From: Apis mellifera
Taxonomy: Eukaryota > Arthropoda > Insecta > Hymenoptera > Apidae
Direction of reading: 5' to 3'
NCBI RefSeq assembly: GCF_003254395.2
Contig: NC_037642.1
Location: forward strand, 11,430,736-11,494,735
DNA: 64,000 bases
The notes under the pieces were generated by a model. That model worked only from the letters and a program-made list of their open reading frames with translations. It was not told the origin of the DNA and ran no database searches. The translations under genes were made by a program, and so were the position numbers. Position 1 is the first letter of the stretch; each line of letters begins with the position of its first letter. Shown here in pieces: positions 21,764 to 35,463 of this stretch.

Positions 21764-24022
21764 GTAAGTTATTCAATTACCTATTACATTTGTCATTCCT
21801 TTTGTGATATATTTCTGGAAAAACAGTAAAGATAATTGAATATCAACGATCTGCCAAATTTTCGTCCGCCATCTTTGTTACAAATTCGTTTACATTTTAC
21901 TATGTGTGTTATATTTTTTATAATTATTTTATGTTTTGCATTTTAAATTTAAATAATTAATTTTGTATATATTAAAAATTAGAATTCAATAAGTTTTTCT
22001 TAATATTTATTTTTAAATTTTCGAATTAACTGCGTGAGTTCTACTATTACTGTTATGGCCTTGGTTTTTTAGTCCAAAAAAACGAGTTATGAAATTAGAC
22101 ATGTGATGATAAATATATATATATATATAAGAATATATGTATATATATATATATATATATAAGAATATGATGCTTTGTTTAATTATGTTTTTTATATCTT
22201 TTAAACAATAGATCTATTTCTTGTTAAGATATAAAATTCAATTATTTAATAAATATTTACATGTTTTACATGTTTTTGCAAAAGTAAATTATATATATAT
22301 TGAACAAAGAGAATATGTAATTTTTATTGAGTGTTGATATGTTATAAGAATGAATAAATTTAAAGCAAAATATGTATGAATTTAAAATATATCATCATTT
22401 TATATTATTTTTTAATTCTATTGTATCTTTTATATTGTATAGAATTTGTATACAGTATATTCTTAAAAATATTTTTAAAAATATTTATATCAATTTACGA
22501 TTGATGATTTTATTGATGATTTTTAATTTTATAGTTAATATTGTTAATTATTTTATTGCGTAATATATGCAATGTGTATTTAATTTTTTAAATATAAGTT
22601 ATATGAATAAAATTGCAAGATATTGATTTAAATAGTTGATAAAATGATATCGACGGATGAAATTAGAAATTTCTTTATTACCGACTGTTTATTTTTTCAT
22701 TCTTCAAGATATTTCATAAAATTTGCGCATTATTATTATTATTGTTGTTGTTGTTATTGTTGTTATTGTAGATATATTTTATTTATGAATATTTAAAACT
22801 ATATATTATTGCAATATTTGTATTATTATTACAATATATTGGTAAATTATATATGGCAACAAATAAAAGAATTATTTTTGTAAATATCTTTGATATAGCG
22901 TTTTATTGAATATGTAAAAAAATGTGCATGTTTCAAAAAATTAAGTTTTATTACATTTTTCATAAAATCATTTTCAAAAAAAATTGATTAAAAGATATTG
23001 ATATATTATTCAATATATAATCTTTAAAATAGTTTCAGAATTTATATTTATTATTCATAGATAGTATTGAAGATGGTAATAAATTTGAAAATGATGTTGC
23101 AAATATATTTAATATTTTTTGATATATAATTTTATAAATTTTATAATTATATAAATTTATATTTATATAATTTATATTTATGAAAATATTAATATATTAA
23201 TATATCGTAATATAAATTACGATTACTTTGAGGAATTCGTATACAGAATATTTATTAGATATGAACACGATACGAAGTATCGCAAATATAAGAAAGTGAG
23301 AGTGTCATCGATTCAGTTGATTTAAAGTCTAATTACCTCAACTTAAATTAAATTTTATTTTTACTTATTATATTTTCATTGGTATAAATTTTTTATTTTT
23401 ATTTCTTAATTGACCTTTGAAATGAAATATGGAAATATTATTTTTTAAATTCGTGTTATTTTCGATAATCTTTAATCTTTCAATATTTCAATTATATATT
23501 CACTTTTATAATTTATTTATTTTTCAATTTTTTACATATTAAAAAAAGTATAAAAAACTAATTAAAATTTTAATGTATAATTGGTAAAAATCTTTAATGA
23601 TTATTGCAAAAGAAAGAAAGAAAGAAAAATGTATATTTGTATAATAATTTTTATTATAATTCTTTGAGAAACAATTGACAAAAATAATTTTATCATAATG
23701 ATGTACGCATAAGCGATTATATTTACTCATATTATTTATTTTATTTTCCTCTTCTTTACCGTGTATAAAAATTATAAGGAATAATTCTCATTAAAAAGTA
23801 TCAAAATTTTGTTTTAACAAAAATATAAAATAATATAATATATATATATATACACATAACGTTTAAAACATAAAAAAAATCATAAAATGAAAATTGAATT
23901 GAAGAATAAAAAATCTTTTGGTAAGAGGCCAGGATTTTAGAAAAATAACTAACGGTAGATGAAAATTGAAGTGTCTACGCTGGTGGGCTGTTTTGGGCAG
24001 GCTGTACGCAAAAACGGCGACA

Positions 24023-24039
24023 GTCAAGTTCAAGGCCAC
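24023..24039 (+). repeat. Copy 1 of the GYCAAGTTCAAGG motif (ERR/SF1 half-site-like)
   Basis: Reads GTCAAGTTCAAGGCCAC in a GC-rich block upstream of the ERR first coding exon. The TTCAAGGCCA part resembles the extended monomer site TCAAGGTCA used by ERR and SF1-type receptors. Three relatives lie in the ERR first intron. Confidence 0.45.
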
Positions 24040-25076
24040 CATCGGTTACTTTTCTTTCCCTCCTCGTCGGCAGAGCAGCGGTCGCCTCCAGTGCCACTGT
24101 TGCTGCTGCGACACCATCGCTACCATCGTCACCACTGTCTCAGCCGCCGCCAGTGCTTTCAGTATAGCCACAGCCTGCGCCCCCGCCTCCCACCTCCCAC
24201 TTCTCCCCTCCCTCTTATTCTCACCCTTCCATAGCAATATATATATATATGTTGCACGCATTACGCCAGTAACGTATCAATTTAGGTCCTGTTTAGGTCC
24301 TGCTTCAACTGTGGGTAAAGGGAGAGTTTTGGAGCTCGATCGATCAGACCTGCTAGTCTGAAAATTCAATTGGCTTGTACATGGACGCAATGCCATTTTA
24401 TACGTTTCTTTCTTTGTTCACATTATTTTTATCGTATCTATTCTGTGTAAAAAAAAAAAAAACATTCATATCATAACATTTTATTTTCTTCTACTTCGTG
24501 GAATCATTTATTCAATTAACATCTTTTCCTGTTTCTTCTTCATCGTGTTTAGAATACTGAAGTAAAAAGAGGTTCAGTTTATAGAAAGACCTGCTTCAAA
24601 ATAGCTTCACGGCCAAGAGTTAATGACCGATTGGTCATGACCATGATAATGTTCACGGTAATTTTATCAATTTCGTTTATATTTATACAACGTGGTAACG
24701 TGTTGTGCTTCAAATTGAAGTTGATGATTTTATCATCGATAAATACACCCCGATCTAATTCTTTGCAAACGAAAATAACTCTGTTGTCTTGAAGATATTA
24801 ATGTTTCTGGAAAATTTACTTATATTCTATACCTTCTATACCATGTAATATATGTTTATAATATTAATACTAGTATTATATAAAATATATGTTTTTAATC
24901 TCAAAAACATTATTTGTTTATATTTAATTGGAAATATATATTTGGAATAGAAATTATTTTTAGAATTTTTTTTATAATAACAGTAAGTCAGAGAAATTTA
25001 TCAACAACATTTATATTTAATATAGCGATAAATATATATAATATTATAAATATTTATAATAATAAATTTATTAACA

Positions 25077-25124
<48 letters not shown>

Positions 25125-25576
25125 GAAATTTTATCTATTCATGAGAAATTGTTTTGTTGTGCAAGATAAAGAATAGATCGTATAAATCATAATCATAAAA
25201 AATTGAATATCTGTTGATCAATTAGATAAGATATTTGATATATTTTGTCTGAAAATTCGGTTATTCCTTAAACGAAGATAAGGTAATTAGTATAAGAAAT
25301 ATATATTTTGCGGATTTGTGGCGCCTGGTATTAGGATCGGCCATCTCCGTGTATTACCGTATCCTCAGAATTGCCGTCAGTCGCGTACGGCTCGTCGCGC
25401 CGTCAACGTCGTGGTAGGGGGATAGTGTGTACATACTGGTGTGCGTGCTTTATTCGTAGTCTTCATGAGTGTTTCAATTCTTGACATTGTGGTCTTTTTC
25501 GCTTTTCATCTAGGAAAAGTATAGCAAGAAAATAAGAATACAGTGTTCTTGTATTATTTGGACAAAAGAGACGATC

Positions 25577-27866
25577 ATGGATTCATGGATGTACGATGTG
25601 GTAGGTGTTGTCGATACATAACCTCTTTCTTCTTTTCCATCTCGTGGCTTTGTTTACGTTGCTGCGCGCGCGTTCTTTGCTATTTTCCGTTAATCCGTTG
25701 ATCGAATATCGAGCAAAGTTTTGATTATTTCGAAACGGAAATATTTAACGTTCGTTTTGAAGAATAATCAAATGAAAAAAAAAAAATTCGTTTCACAATA
25801 ATGATCATGCGTTGATCATTATAATATGATCTGAAATCCGGAGTTGGTGAAAAAAAATTAGTTTTGGTAATCTTCAAAACTTTGTATTTTTTTTTTCCTT
25901 ATTAATATGCAACAAATTCAACGATTTTTCTTGCATAGATCATGTTAATTACATCTGTGTTGTTCGAACTTGCTTGTTTTTCAATGCAATAAGAATACAT
26001 ATGTATTATCTTTGTCGCGTACATACCGTCAGTCAGCTTTAGCGACAACAGACTCGGTTATTACGTTACGACGTGTCTGTTAGGTAATCTATCCTGTAAC
26101 TTACTGATCATTTTTCCACGTCTGTCCGTTTTTAACGTTACCGTTGATTCATGATTACTTCGATTTTGTAATCTTTGTTCCTGCTAATTGATAAGTTGAT
26201 CGATTTATTTGAATTAAATTTCACGTTTAACGTATACATAAAATATGTAAATATTTGAATAAATATGATAAATTTAAGATATTATAATAAATAGATAATA
26301 AATTTAAAATTCTATATTGAATATAAGTTAAAATATTTTACATCATTTGTATATATATATATATATATATATGTACATACAAACATTGCCATGAAAAAGT
26401 TGTTTATTTTGATGACTGTGAAACAACTAAATCGAACGACCTTAAGTTAGAAACTTTTATCGATACTTTTTCATCTACGTTTTTTCCCTTGTTTGTTCCT
26501 AAAAATTTCTTTTAATTTTTCTTTTTTATTTGAAATTTTGTTAAAAGATATATCTTATTGATAAAACGATCGATAAAATTTGAAGAAAATATATTAATCG
26601 TGACGTTAATATTTTCTTTTTAGAAAAAAATATAGGTAATGTAAATAATATTTCGTAAAAAAAATATAGATAATGTGTCGTTTTTGATTATCGTATGAAA
26701 TATTCGAAAGTAAATAATTATTTTGTTAAAAACAATTATTTATTTTGAAATCGTTTCAATTGTTTTGCGATAATTAATTCTTATGTGCTCCGATATTTGA
26801 CGATAAGAAGAATGTAATAATTTTCACGTCAATCTATTTAGAAATTCTAAATCGTATGGAAATTTTCCAAATTTTTCAAATTTATTTTTAATCAAAATGG
26901 AGGAAATTTATATTCATTCAAAGATACATTTTATTAATCATTAAATATATTTATCAATAATACATATTCTTTTTAGAATTTTTATTAAAAACAAATATTT
27001 CACTTATAAAGTTTTTCAAACAGAATGTATCAAATATAAGATTTAACTATTTTTATATATGAAACCCATGATAATTTTATAATATTTTTGTGATTTATAT
27101 ATATATATTTAATAGTTTAAAAATTTATTAAAATGATCATATAATACATTAATATATAAATCTTACACAATTCTGTATGAATAAAACATAAGAAAACATG
27201 GAATTATTTATTTCATCTTTAATCTTATTAACATTTTTCATAATGGATGAATTGAAATAACATTTGTAACCAATATTATTTTGAATTTATCCAATGCTGA
27301 TTTCTATAAAAACAGTTTCCTTTTTATACTTATTAATATTCCTCTATTAATATTTATTTTGAAAATAAATATTGGCTATCAATATTTGCGAAAGAAAATT
27401 TCTCACGAAATTTCAGACTCCACGTACGTAGAGAATCGATGGATCGAGATACTTCAATGGAAATAAAATTGTGGATTCCTACATAAGAAGTTTAATAGAT
27501 AGAAGATTATTGTAAACTTAATAAAAAAAAATTAAAAAAAAGAAAAAAAACGTTACAAGAACGCGTCAGTCGATATTTTCGGATTTCTTTACTCTTACTA
27601 ATCTTGGAGAAATTTTCAAAACATTTTGAAATCGATGATCCAAATACGACTTTCACACTTTTATGGATCTCTAACGTGACAAGGATGCGTTTATTTTTTC
27701 ACCGAATGCATTTTTTATTTCCATAAATTTCAAAATAAATTTCTATACAAAATATACATTTGGAAGAGGAAGAAAAGTTTAGAAGAAGCTCTTTGTGATG
27801 AAATAAAATGATTACATGTTTATACGTAGCGTGAACTTGCTACAAAGGTGACATTTGTTTTACTTT

Positions 27867-27917
<51 letters not shown>

Positions 27918-30900
27918 TGCATCTCGCTTATTATTATACATTGTACGTGAAATTACGTGCGATATCTGCATACGTTCGACGTATTTCGTGTATATTTTGT
28001 AGTTAAGTAAAGTATCGATTACGAAAAATTTGCATTAGAATAGACTTTTGTGACAGAATATATATATATTTTAATTATAAGATTCATCGAATACGCAAGC
28101 AGGTGTATTTCTATTCGTACGTATATATTTCCGCTTATAAGATAAGTTCGAGTTAAACTTACGATCGAATCGATAGAAGAATGATACGCAGACAAAGCGG
28201 GAAGAAATTGACAGAGGCCGATCCGACAATGGATCTGGCAATTATTCGCAAAAAAGTCGAATTCTCCTGTGTGAAACGACGGGGCATCCGTCGATAGGCG
28301 TGTTTGACGATTGGTCGCGCAGGTTGTATGCGCGCCAATGATGCGTTGTCTGCGTTTGGTGAGGAACATGCTTGGATAATCATCGGCTTTCCGAGCTCGC
28401 CTCGGGTGGGGAGCATCGAAGTTTTCAGGCTACGAGACACGTCGGTGACGTCATCTCGAAGCTGGGCCAGCCATAACCTTGGACAATACGCGAAATAAAT
28501 TCTCTTATGCGCGATTTTTATCTTGGAAGAAAAAGCACACGTTCGTACAACGTGATTTCCGTTATTATTTTTTCCCCTCTTTCTCTCTCTCTCTCTCAAG
28601 TCTGTTGAAATCCCTGCGGGTGCGATAATTGGTGAATGATTAATGAGATTCTTTGCGAAATAATATTAAATTTTATTTTGAAAAAGGACGGAGAAAAAGA
28701 TCGAGAAGTGTTATCGTATTGGACGTTTATTTCGGAGAGGAATCAATGTTGAAAAGGATGGAGATAAAAATGGAAAAAAATGCGGTTTGAATTGTTGATG
28801 ATGAAGATTTTAAAAAGTGAAAGAGCGTCGCGCCGTTCTAAAATTAGTTTTACATGTCTCGATGTTGTTGTTGCTGACTCGTTATGATATTTATTTTTTT
28901 TTTTCTTCTTTTTCTTTCCTTTCGGTTAAACTTGCCGTAAAATCGGAGCATAGTTGTTAGAACGAAGCTCTGGCCTTGACCGCGACCCAGGGTCTTCATC
29001 CTCCGGGATATCGATTCGTTCCTCTCAACTTCTAATTCTGTATATATCCACCTGTATATAAAGCCGTAATATCGCGCTCACCCCGTGAGCATTGTAATAA
29101 TTCAGGGTCGCCGCGATCGACTTGTTGCGAAATCGCGGACACACGCTGTGCGCATCGTGACGCTTTTTCCTTTTTATCGGAAATTTATCCGAAGGAAACA
29201 AACATTCGTAATCGTAACTCGAGAAAATAAGATGGTGTCCGATTCCTTTTCATCTCGTCTTCGATCTCGTGCCAGAGTCTCGAGTTATCGAAAAGAAGAT
29301 TGCACAATCCAGGAACATTTCCTCGTTGGACGAGATTTACTTGCGTTTATTATTTCTCGAAAAAAATTAAACGCGATCTTTAACTCTCAATCGGTAAAGA
29401 TTCCTCCTTTCGTTACCGATTCGTCAATTATTCGAATTTGGGATTAAACGTGTGAAAAAAAAACTTGAATTTGAATTTTAATAATCTATTCGATCGATGT
29501 TCGTAGCATTTTGTCAAATTCACACCAGTGTTCACTTTCTAAAAATTCGAATTGATATATTTGCATAGGCATACTTTTCGACTCATCGCAAATGAGATAT
29601 TTCAATTTTTAACAAAGATCGAGAAAAAATAAAATAATTGTATATAATAAAATGATTTCTTTTTCTTCATTTCTATCATTTGGATACTTGTTTCTCATTT
29701 GCATAATTAATTCGTATAAAAAAGATTTCGACTGATGGATTTGAACTCGTCCCGCGGGTATCTGAAAAATTTTTATACACCTTTATAAATATATAATTTC
29801 GATTTTGAATCTATAATATGTTGTTGTTTTGCCAATATAAAACTTCCATTATGTTGGAATTATACTTCTGTTTATACTTATATTCCGTTAAAATTGAAAA
29901 ATTAGCACGATAGGGAGGATGAAAAGATACATTTCGTATCAACGATGGTTGTCAATCATCGTTGAATAATGAATAGCAATTGTTAAGAAGACATCTTTGA
30001 TCGTAATTAAACCGCGTTATTGCGATAGAAATAAAATTACGACTAGCCAGAGTGCAATCGATATTCAGGTCATGGCTTCCTCTAAAAATGGACGCTCGAT
30101 TAAAAGCTTCATTTTCTTTTCCTCTTCTCTTTTTTTGGGGTCGCGTATATATATACACACAAACACACATATATATATGTGTGTGAAATAGCACGAAATT
30201 CTCTGTCAAATAGAATAAATAACGACCTTGATTCTTCTGTCGTGTCACATACGCAAAGATCGCTTTCGCAAAATGAAGTAATATAGTCAACGATTTCGCG
30301 TAAGTTTCAAGGTATGCGGGTCTTAAGTATTCAATGGAGGAGAAAAGCATTGATTTTTATCACCGTAGAATAATCACCGAAGACATCGCGTAACGTACGT
30401 CGTTGTATTCTATTTTCAAAATTTTCTCCAATTCGATTTTTTCGATCCGCAAGTCTTGTGTCAGATGTGGAAGGGAATGAGACGAGAGAGTGGATCGACG
30501 ATACACGAGGTGCATCTGAACACGAGGAAACTGAAACGGAACAAGATAAAGAGAGCTAGAGGGAGAAGGAGAGCGAGGAGCCTAGTATACCATCGGTACG
30601 AGTAAAAACGGTGAGAGATAGAAAGAGGAAGGGAGACAGTAGAGAGAATCGGACAGAGGGATTCAAGGCCGCCCGCAGTCGGCTGTTTCCGTCAAAGTTC
30701 GGCGGCTAAAATTGTGCGTTGGCGCGGTTCTGCGGCCTTCGCGAACGTGGCCGCTTCTCTCGCAGAAAAGTCAAGTTCAAGGCTAACCAGATATCGCGAT
30801 ACGCTTATTTCTTCTCTTTTCCCATTCCCATTTCTTCCTTCCGTTTTGCATTTTGGATAAATCGAACGGTTATTACGGAGGCGAAAGTGAGAAAAATTAA

Positions 30901-33900
30901 AGATATTTGGACGACTCCTGAGGCGAATCGAGTTCGAATTATGCAATCTCTGTCTCTTCAAACTTTCTTTTATTCGACTTATATCTATTTTATTTATTTA
31001 TTTATTTATTTTTTTCCTTCTCTCTATTGTTATCATTAAGCTCGGGATTTTGAGGGGAATTGTATCGTTATCGTTTCGTCACGGTCGTCATTATGTATCG
31101 TGGCCGAGTGTTCCGCGCACCGTGTCGGTTTTTATTTCATTAATCTAAACGTGGGAGACGTACACGTGAAGCACTTCGCACGACTAGCCAAGTTCGAGGT
31201 TAACCAGCTGCTTCGGTGCCTTCGCTCTCTCTCTTTCTTTCTTTTTCCAATTCCTTCGTATCGTTTTTCCTCTTTTTTTTTTCCCCTCACGATCGCCACA
31301 CATTTCACAATTCTCGATGTTTATCGATCTCTACTATTGAAATAAACGGCTGGTTAAAATGGAGCACGAGTGGAGAAAGAGTTTTCGACTAGAATCGAAA
31401 TTCCGAAATAAAATTCCAACGATCTTCTTCTTCGAGGTTGTAGGATAATTGAAAATTGAGCAAAGGTGTCGTTATATATAAAAAAAAAAAAATGGTTGCA
31501 ACGATAAGGAGAGACAGATCGTGGCTGGATAGAGCGTAAATCTGCTCAGACACACGCGTCCTAAGTTCTTGCGAACGATCGTAACTGCATCTCGCAGAAA
31601 AGCCAAGTTCAAGGCTAACCAGATACTCTGCACTCCTTCTTCCTCCCCTCGATCCCCTTTCTGCGTGCATTTAATATACGATACCGAGGGCAGGAGGGCG
31701 ACAGAGAGGAATAGGCTTACGCAATCCTTTCACCGTTACTTTATTCACTATCGCTCTGCTCTCTTAACGTTCTTTTAAGGATACCTTCCTTTTTTAACTT
31801 GTACTTTTACTTTTTTTTTCTTCTTCTTCATAAATCACATCGAATTGTATTTTCGAAAAAGATCAAAGGACGTATAAAATGGATAAGAAAAAAAAAATTG
31901 AATAGCGAGAAGAGTAAGAGATAATTAATTAGAATTGAAGAAAAAAATTGTGAACTAATATTCCGAGAAACATCGATGCTATGTATCGCGAATTTTCTGA
32001 AGTCAATTCTAAAAATGCTTGAGGCGTTGGTCGTGCTTAAAAATAGCAGCAGAAAAAAAGTGCAGCTGACTGCAAAGCAGACTGTCTTCTTCTGCTTTTC
32101 GATTATTTTGCCACAATTTTTTTTTTTTTTTTTTTTCCGTATAAAATCGATCAAATTGTAGAAAATAATAATTATAGAAACAGGGTGTGTGAAAGATTGA
32201 ACAGGGAAGAGAATTTTTTTTTCGTCCAATCGTTGTTCCAGGTTTGTATGATGCCCGGTGGCGGCACCGAAAATATGATTGGAAATAATAGGACTATGGC
32301 GAACATTAAACAAGAGATCGAAAATCCTACGACGCCCACGCAAAATTATCAAGTTTGTTCACCGACCACCACGCTTCAGCATCAAGAGGTATTTTGGACA
32401 TGTAGTTTTTTACGGTCAAAAAAACAATTGCGATTCGTGAAAATGTAAAATAATTTGAAAACAAAATTATACATTTTTTTTTTTTACAACCTTGGGATGA
32501 TGATCAACCTTCTTCTATATTTCAGGTGATTTGCAGTAAGATAGAAGTTCCGCCCGATTATGGCGGAGGCGAAGGTAGCCCTGGAAGTCCGGAAATGCAC
32601 CATTGTTCCTCAACCACTCAGCCTTTGGGGACATCAGAGGTATGCGAGAATATTTATTCCAAATATTATTATTTTTTTCCAATCGATTCAAAATTCAACG
32701 AGATCCTTTTATTCAGGAAGGTGTCAAAGAGGAAGACATGATACCCAGAAGGCTTTGCCTAGTCTGCGGTGATGTTGCAAGTGGATTTCATTACGGGGTT
32801 GCATCTTGCGAGGCGTGTAAAGCTTTCTTCAAAAGAACCATACAAGGTAAGAAAAGTTCCTTCGCGTTTATTCAGATATTTCTTTTCCAAGAATTTTCCA
32901 GGTAGCACCGTGCTATTGTAATTGATACATAAGTTTCTCTTGCTTCTAATTTTTAATCTGAGAACATTTTAATTATTCATTTATTAATATATATATATAC
33001 ACGCATGGTAATATTGGTGCTACCTGGATGAGAGCCATGTATATTACAATAAAATAGCGAGTAATTTTACAGGTAATATCGAGTACACGTGTCCCGCGAA
33101 TGGGGAGTGTGAGATAAATAAACGGAGGAGGAAAGCGTGTCAGGCATGTAGGTTTCAAAAGTGTCTTAGACAAGGCATGTTAAAGGAGGGGGTCCGATTG
33201 GATCGTGTCCGAGGTGGGAGGCAAAAATACAGAAGGTCCACCGATCCCTATACACCTGTGAAACCAGCTCCCCTGGAAGGTGATTTCTTTAATAATCCTT
33301 GTTAGTATATCAAATATCACAGTTTCGATATGTCAAGATTCCTTTCATTATTAAAAACCCATTATACGTCCCTTGTATCTTATATCAAGATACGATTAAA
33401 TCTTTGATATTTTATTCTTTCTAGCAAACATAGCGACAGGAGCTTCTAACGAAATAATAAGTAAGCTATCGGGTCCTCCTCCCATTTTACTTTTATTCGA
33501 GTCGGATTCACGTTGATTGATTCATTGCTAAAAAAAATTTTTCTCATCTTGACGCGAAATCATCACCGATGTAATAGATGTTCAAACGGTAAACACTTTT
33601 TAATTTATTGGTAGATAATAAAATGCTGGAAGCTTTGGCTGCCTGTGAACCCGACATGCTGCAAGTATCGAATATCTCCCATACTCTTGACACTGATCAA
33701 AGAGTACTTGGACAATTATCTGATTTATATGATCGGGAATTAGTCGGGATAATTGGTAATATATATTACTATTAAGTTTTTGTTATTGCATAATCAGGAT
33801 CGTTGTACGATTGATCTGAATTTTATTCGTTTTAAAGGTTGGGCGAAACAGATTCCAGGATTCAGCAGTTTAGCTTTAAACGATCAAATGCGGCTTCTGC

Positions 33901-34491
33901 AAAGCACGTGGGCCGAGATATTGACGTTCAGCCTCGCGTGGAGAAGCATGCCAAATAATGGTAGATTAAGGTTTGCACAAGATTTTACTCTAGACGAACG
34001 ACTTGCCCGCGAATGCCATTGTACAGAGTTGTACACGCATGTGAGTATCATTTTGAATAATTCTAATTCATCATACGTCTTCACATTTGTTAATACTTTA
34101 ATCTCTTATCTGTGTATGTATGTATATATGTATCTATAATTTTTTTTAACAGTGTATCCAAATAGTGGAAAGGCTTCAAAGATTGGGATTGACCAGAGAA
34201 GAATATTACGTGTTGAAGGCGTTGATATTAGCAAACAGTGACGCGAGATCAGACGAGCCACAGGCGTTATACCGCTTTAGAGATTCAATCTTAAATTCGT
34301 TGTCAGACTGTATGGCCGCAGTAAGACCAGGACAAGCGCTTCGCGCCACTCAAAATATGTTCCTAGTGTTACCCAGTCTCAGGCAGGTCGATGGAATTGT
34401 CAGACGATTTTGGTCTAGTGTGTATCGAACGGGGAAAGTACCAATGAACAAGCTCTTTGTAGAGATGTTAGAAGCTGCTTATTATCGATGA
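25577..34491 (+). CDS. ERR: Estrogen-related receptor (nuclear receptor ERR)
   Basis: Nine exons join in frame: 25577-25600 (MDSWMYDV), 32242-32388, 32526-32639, 32717-32846, 33073-33279, 33425-33460, 33615-33755, 33838-34040 and 34153-34491, giving about 446 aa (Drosophila ERR 484). This is an orphan nuclear receptor that in flies drives the larval switch to aerobic glycolysis. The N-terminus has a KQEIE sumoylation-type motif. The DNA-binding domain starts at CLVCGDVASGFHYG (about residue 109). Its P-box CEACKAFF and extension RLDRVRGGRQKYRR identify ERR and exclude USP/RXR, which has CEGCK. The ligand-binding domain runs from MLEALAACEPDM to the end, with GWAKQIPGFSSLALNDQMRL and the AF-2 helix LFVEMLEA. 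The 36-bp exon at 33425-33460 lies in the hinge. The first exon is assigned by its ATG, strong donor (GTAGGT) and matching phase 0; it is the least certain. Confidence 0.92.
27870..27914. repeat. (CT)n microsatellite
   Basis: Pure CT dinucleotide run of about 45 bp in the ERR first intron. Confidence 0.95.
30762..30793 (+). repeat. Copy 2 of the GYCAAGTTCAAGG motif
   Basis: GCAGAAAAGTCAAGTTCAAG then GCTAACCAGATA. The first ~30 bp is nearly identical to the copy at 31593. An AGTC...GGCT mini-stem with one wobble pair can form around AAGTTCAA. Confidence 0.6.
31180..31207 (+). repeat. Copy 3 of the GYCAAGTTCAAGG motif (divergent)
   Basis: Reads GCCAAGTTCGAGGTTAACCA within 31187-31207. It starts 417 bp after the equivalent base of copy 2. 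Its changes keep the small stem possible (AGCC with GGTT). Confidence 0.55.
31593..31624 (+). repeat. Copy 4 of the GYCAAGTTCAAGG motif
   Basis: GCAGAAAAGCCAAGTTCAAG then GCTAACCAGATA. It differs from copy 2 at one base over 32 bp and lies 415 bp after copy 3. Confidence 0.6.
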
Positions 34492-34747
34492 AATAACACA
34501 ACAAACTCGAACTCAAACGATTTAATTAATATCTAATATATTGGAGGACTTCGCTAGAATCGCTCTGTTATTAAGTATATAACACTCGCACATTATGAAT
34601 GACTTAAAGGCACGCATTTTCTTGTGTTCCTATAAGATATACGATGACAGAAGATGACAGTGATGATGAGAGTGATAGTGAGAATAGAGAAAGAAGAGAA
34701 AGGAAACGGAGACTGTACAGTTTTATTCATTTTCTGTAAGAGAAAGA

Positions 34748-34750
<3 letters not shown>

Positions 34751-34797
<47 letters not shown>
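34751..34797. repeat. Poly(A) tract in the ERR 3' region
   Basis: 47 consecutive A residues about 260 bp after the ERR stop codon, continuing after GG as a further A-rich run. It could be a genomic homopolymer or the trace of a retroposed tail; no target duplication is obvious. Confidence 0.9.
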
Positions 34798-34799
<2 letters not shown>

Positions 34800-35426
34800 A
34801 AAAAAAAAAAAGGCTTTATTTTTCAAAAGAGGAAGAGTGTTGGAGCGTTGGAGCGTCGTTGGCCAGTGATTCCAGCAGATTCGTTGAAAACTCTCAAAAC
34901 GAAACACCTTGATATAGCAGGCACATTGTTTCGTCGTAATAAACCAAACTTTCCTTTTCGAGTACCCCATTTACAGGTACAAAGAAAAAAAAAAAAAAAA
35001 AAGAAAGAAAAATAACGATGTTATTTCAAGATAGGATACAAGTAGTAGTACAAGAGATGCGAGACGCTTTTTCTCGAGCCTCTCATTTTTTTTTAGGATA
35101 GTTTACGAAGAAACCTGTCGGTCGGACAGAAGAACCTACCAAATAAATAAAATGTTTTTTTTTTTTTTTTTCATTTACGTAAGATCGTGAACACCGAAAA
35201 CCGGTGAGAATCGTAGAAATCAAAATGCAAAATGTACTAACTGTGGGTGTTTGACGTTTAGATAAGGTTAGAGCATCGTGTGTTACCAAATACTACCAGT
35301 TCAATCAAAAATTATATACGAATAGCTCCGATTCGAACTCCGTTTATTTTAAGTTAATGTGTCTTTTCTCTAAAGAAAGAAAGAAAAATAAATCCAGTCA
35401 ATTTGAAAAACTAGAGGAAACGCAGA

Positions 35427-35463
<37 letters not shown>

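Larger units (their letters stand above)
21329..25576. other. POLA2-ERR intergenic region with possible upstream ERR exons
   Basis: After the POLA2 3' end, a balanced-composition block at 21545-21765 contains two short ATG frames ending at strong donors (separate entry). 21770-23900 is AT-rich and shows nothing further. 23960-24360 is a GC/CpG-rich block carrying one copy of the TCAAGTTCAAGG motif described below. 24540-24720 and 25320-25576 have balanced composition; the latter should be the 5' UTR and promoter of the ERR transcript starting at 25577. An (AT)n run lies at 25078-25120. Confidence 0.5.
25601..32241 (+). other. ERR first intron (6.6 kb)
   Basis: No coding exon is supported. 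25601-26200 and 27550-32240 have moderate composition with many CpGs; 26220-27450 is AT-rich. A (CT)n run lies at 27870-27914 and TA runs at 26349-26371. The 30690-31760 stretch contains three copies of the GYCAAGTTCRAGG motif spaced about 415 bp apart, each followed by a pyrimidine-rich stretch. The intron probably holds regulatory DNA. Confidence 0.55.

Noticed and set aside
30692..31670. Minus-strand frames sharing the peptide YLVSLEL(D/G)FSAR
   Set aside because: The similarity follows from the repeated DNA motif; the third copy has a stop in this frame, so it is not a conserved protein.
32242..34491. Initial idea that the receptor was ultraspiracle (USP/RXR)
   Set aside because: P-box CEACKAFF and the RLDRVRGGRQKYRR extension are diagnostic of ERR; USP/RXR has CEGCKGFF.
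34605..34630. AAAGGCACGCATTTT resembles the 5' part of miR-124
   Set aside because: Match of about 9 nt only, no hairpin, and it lies in the ERR 3' UTR.
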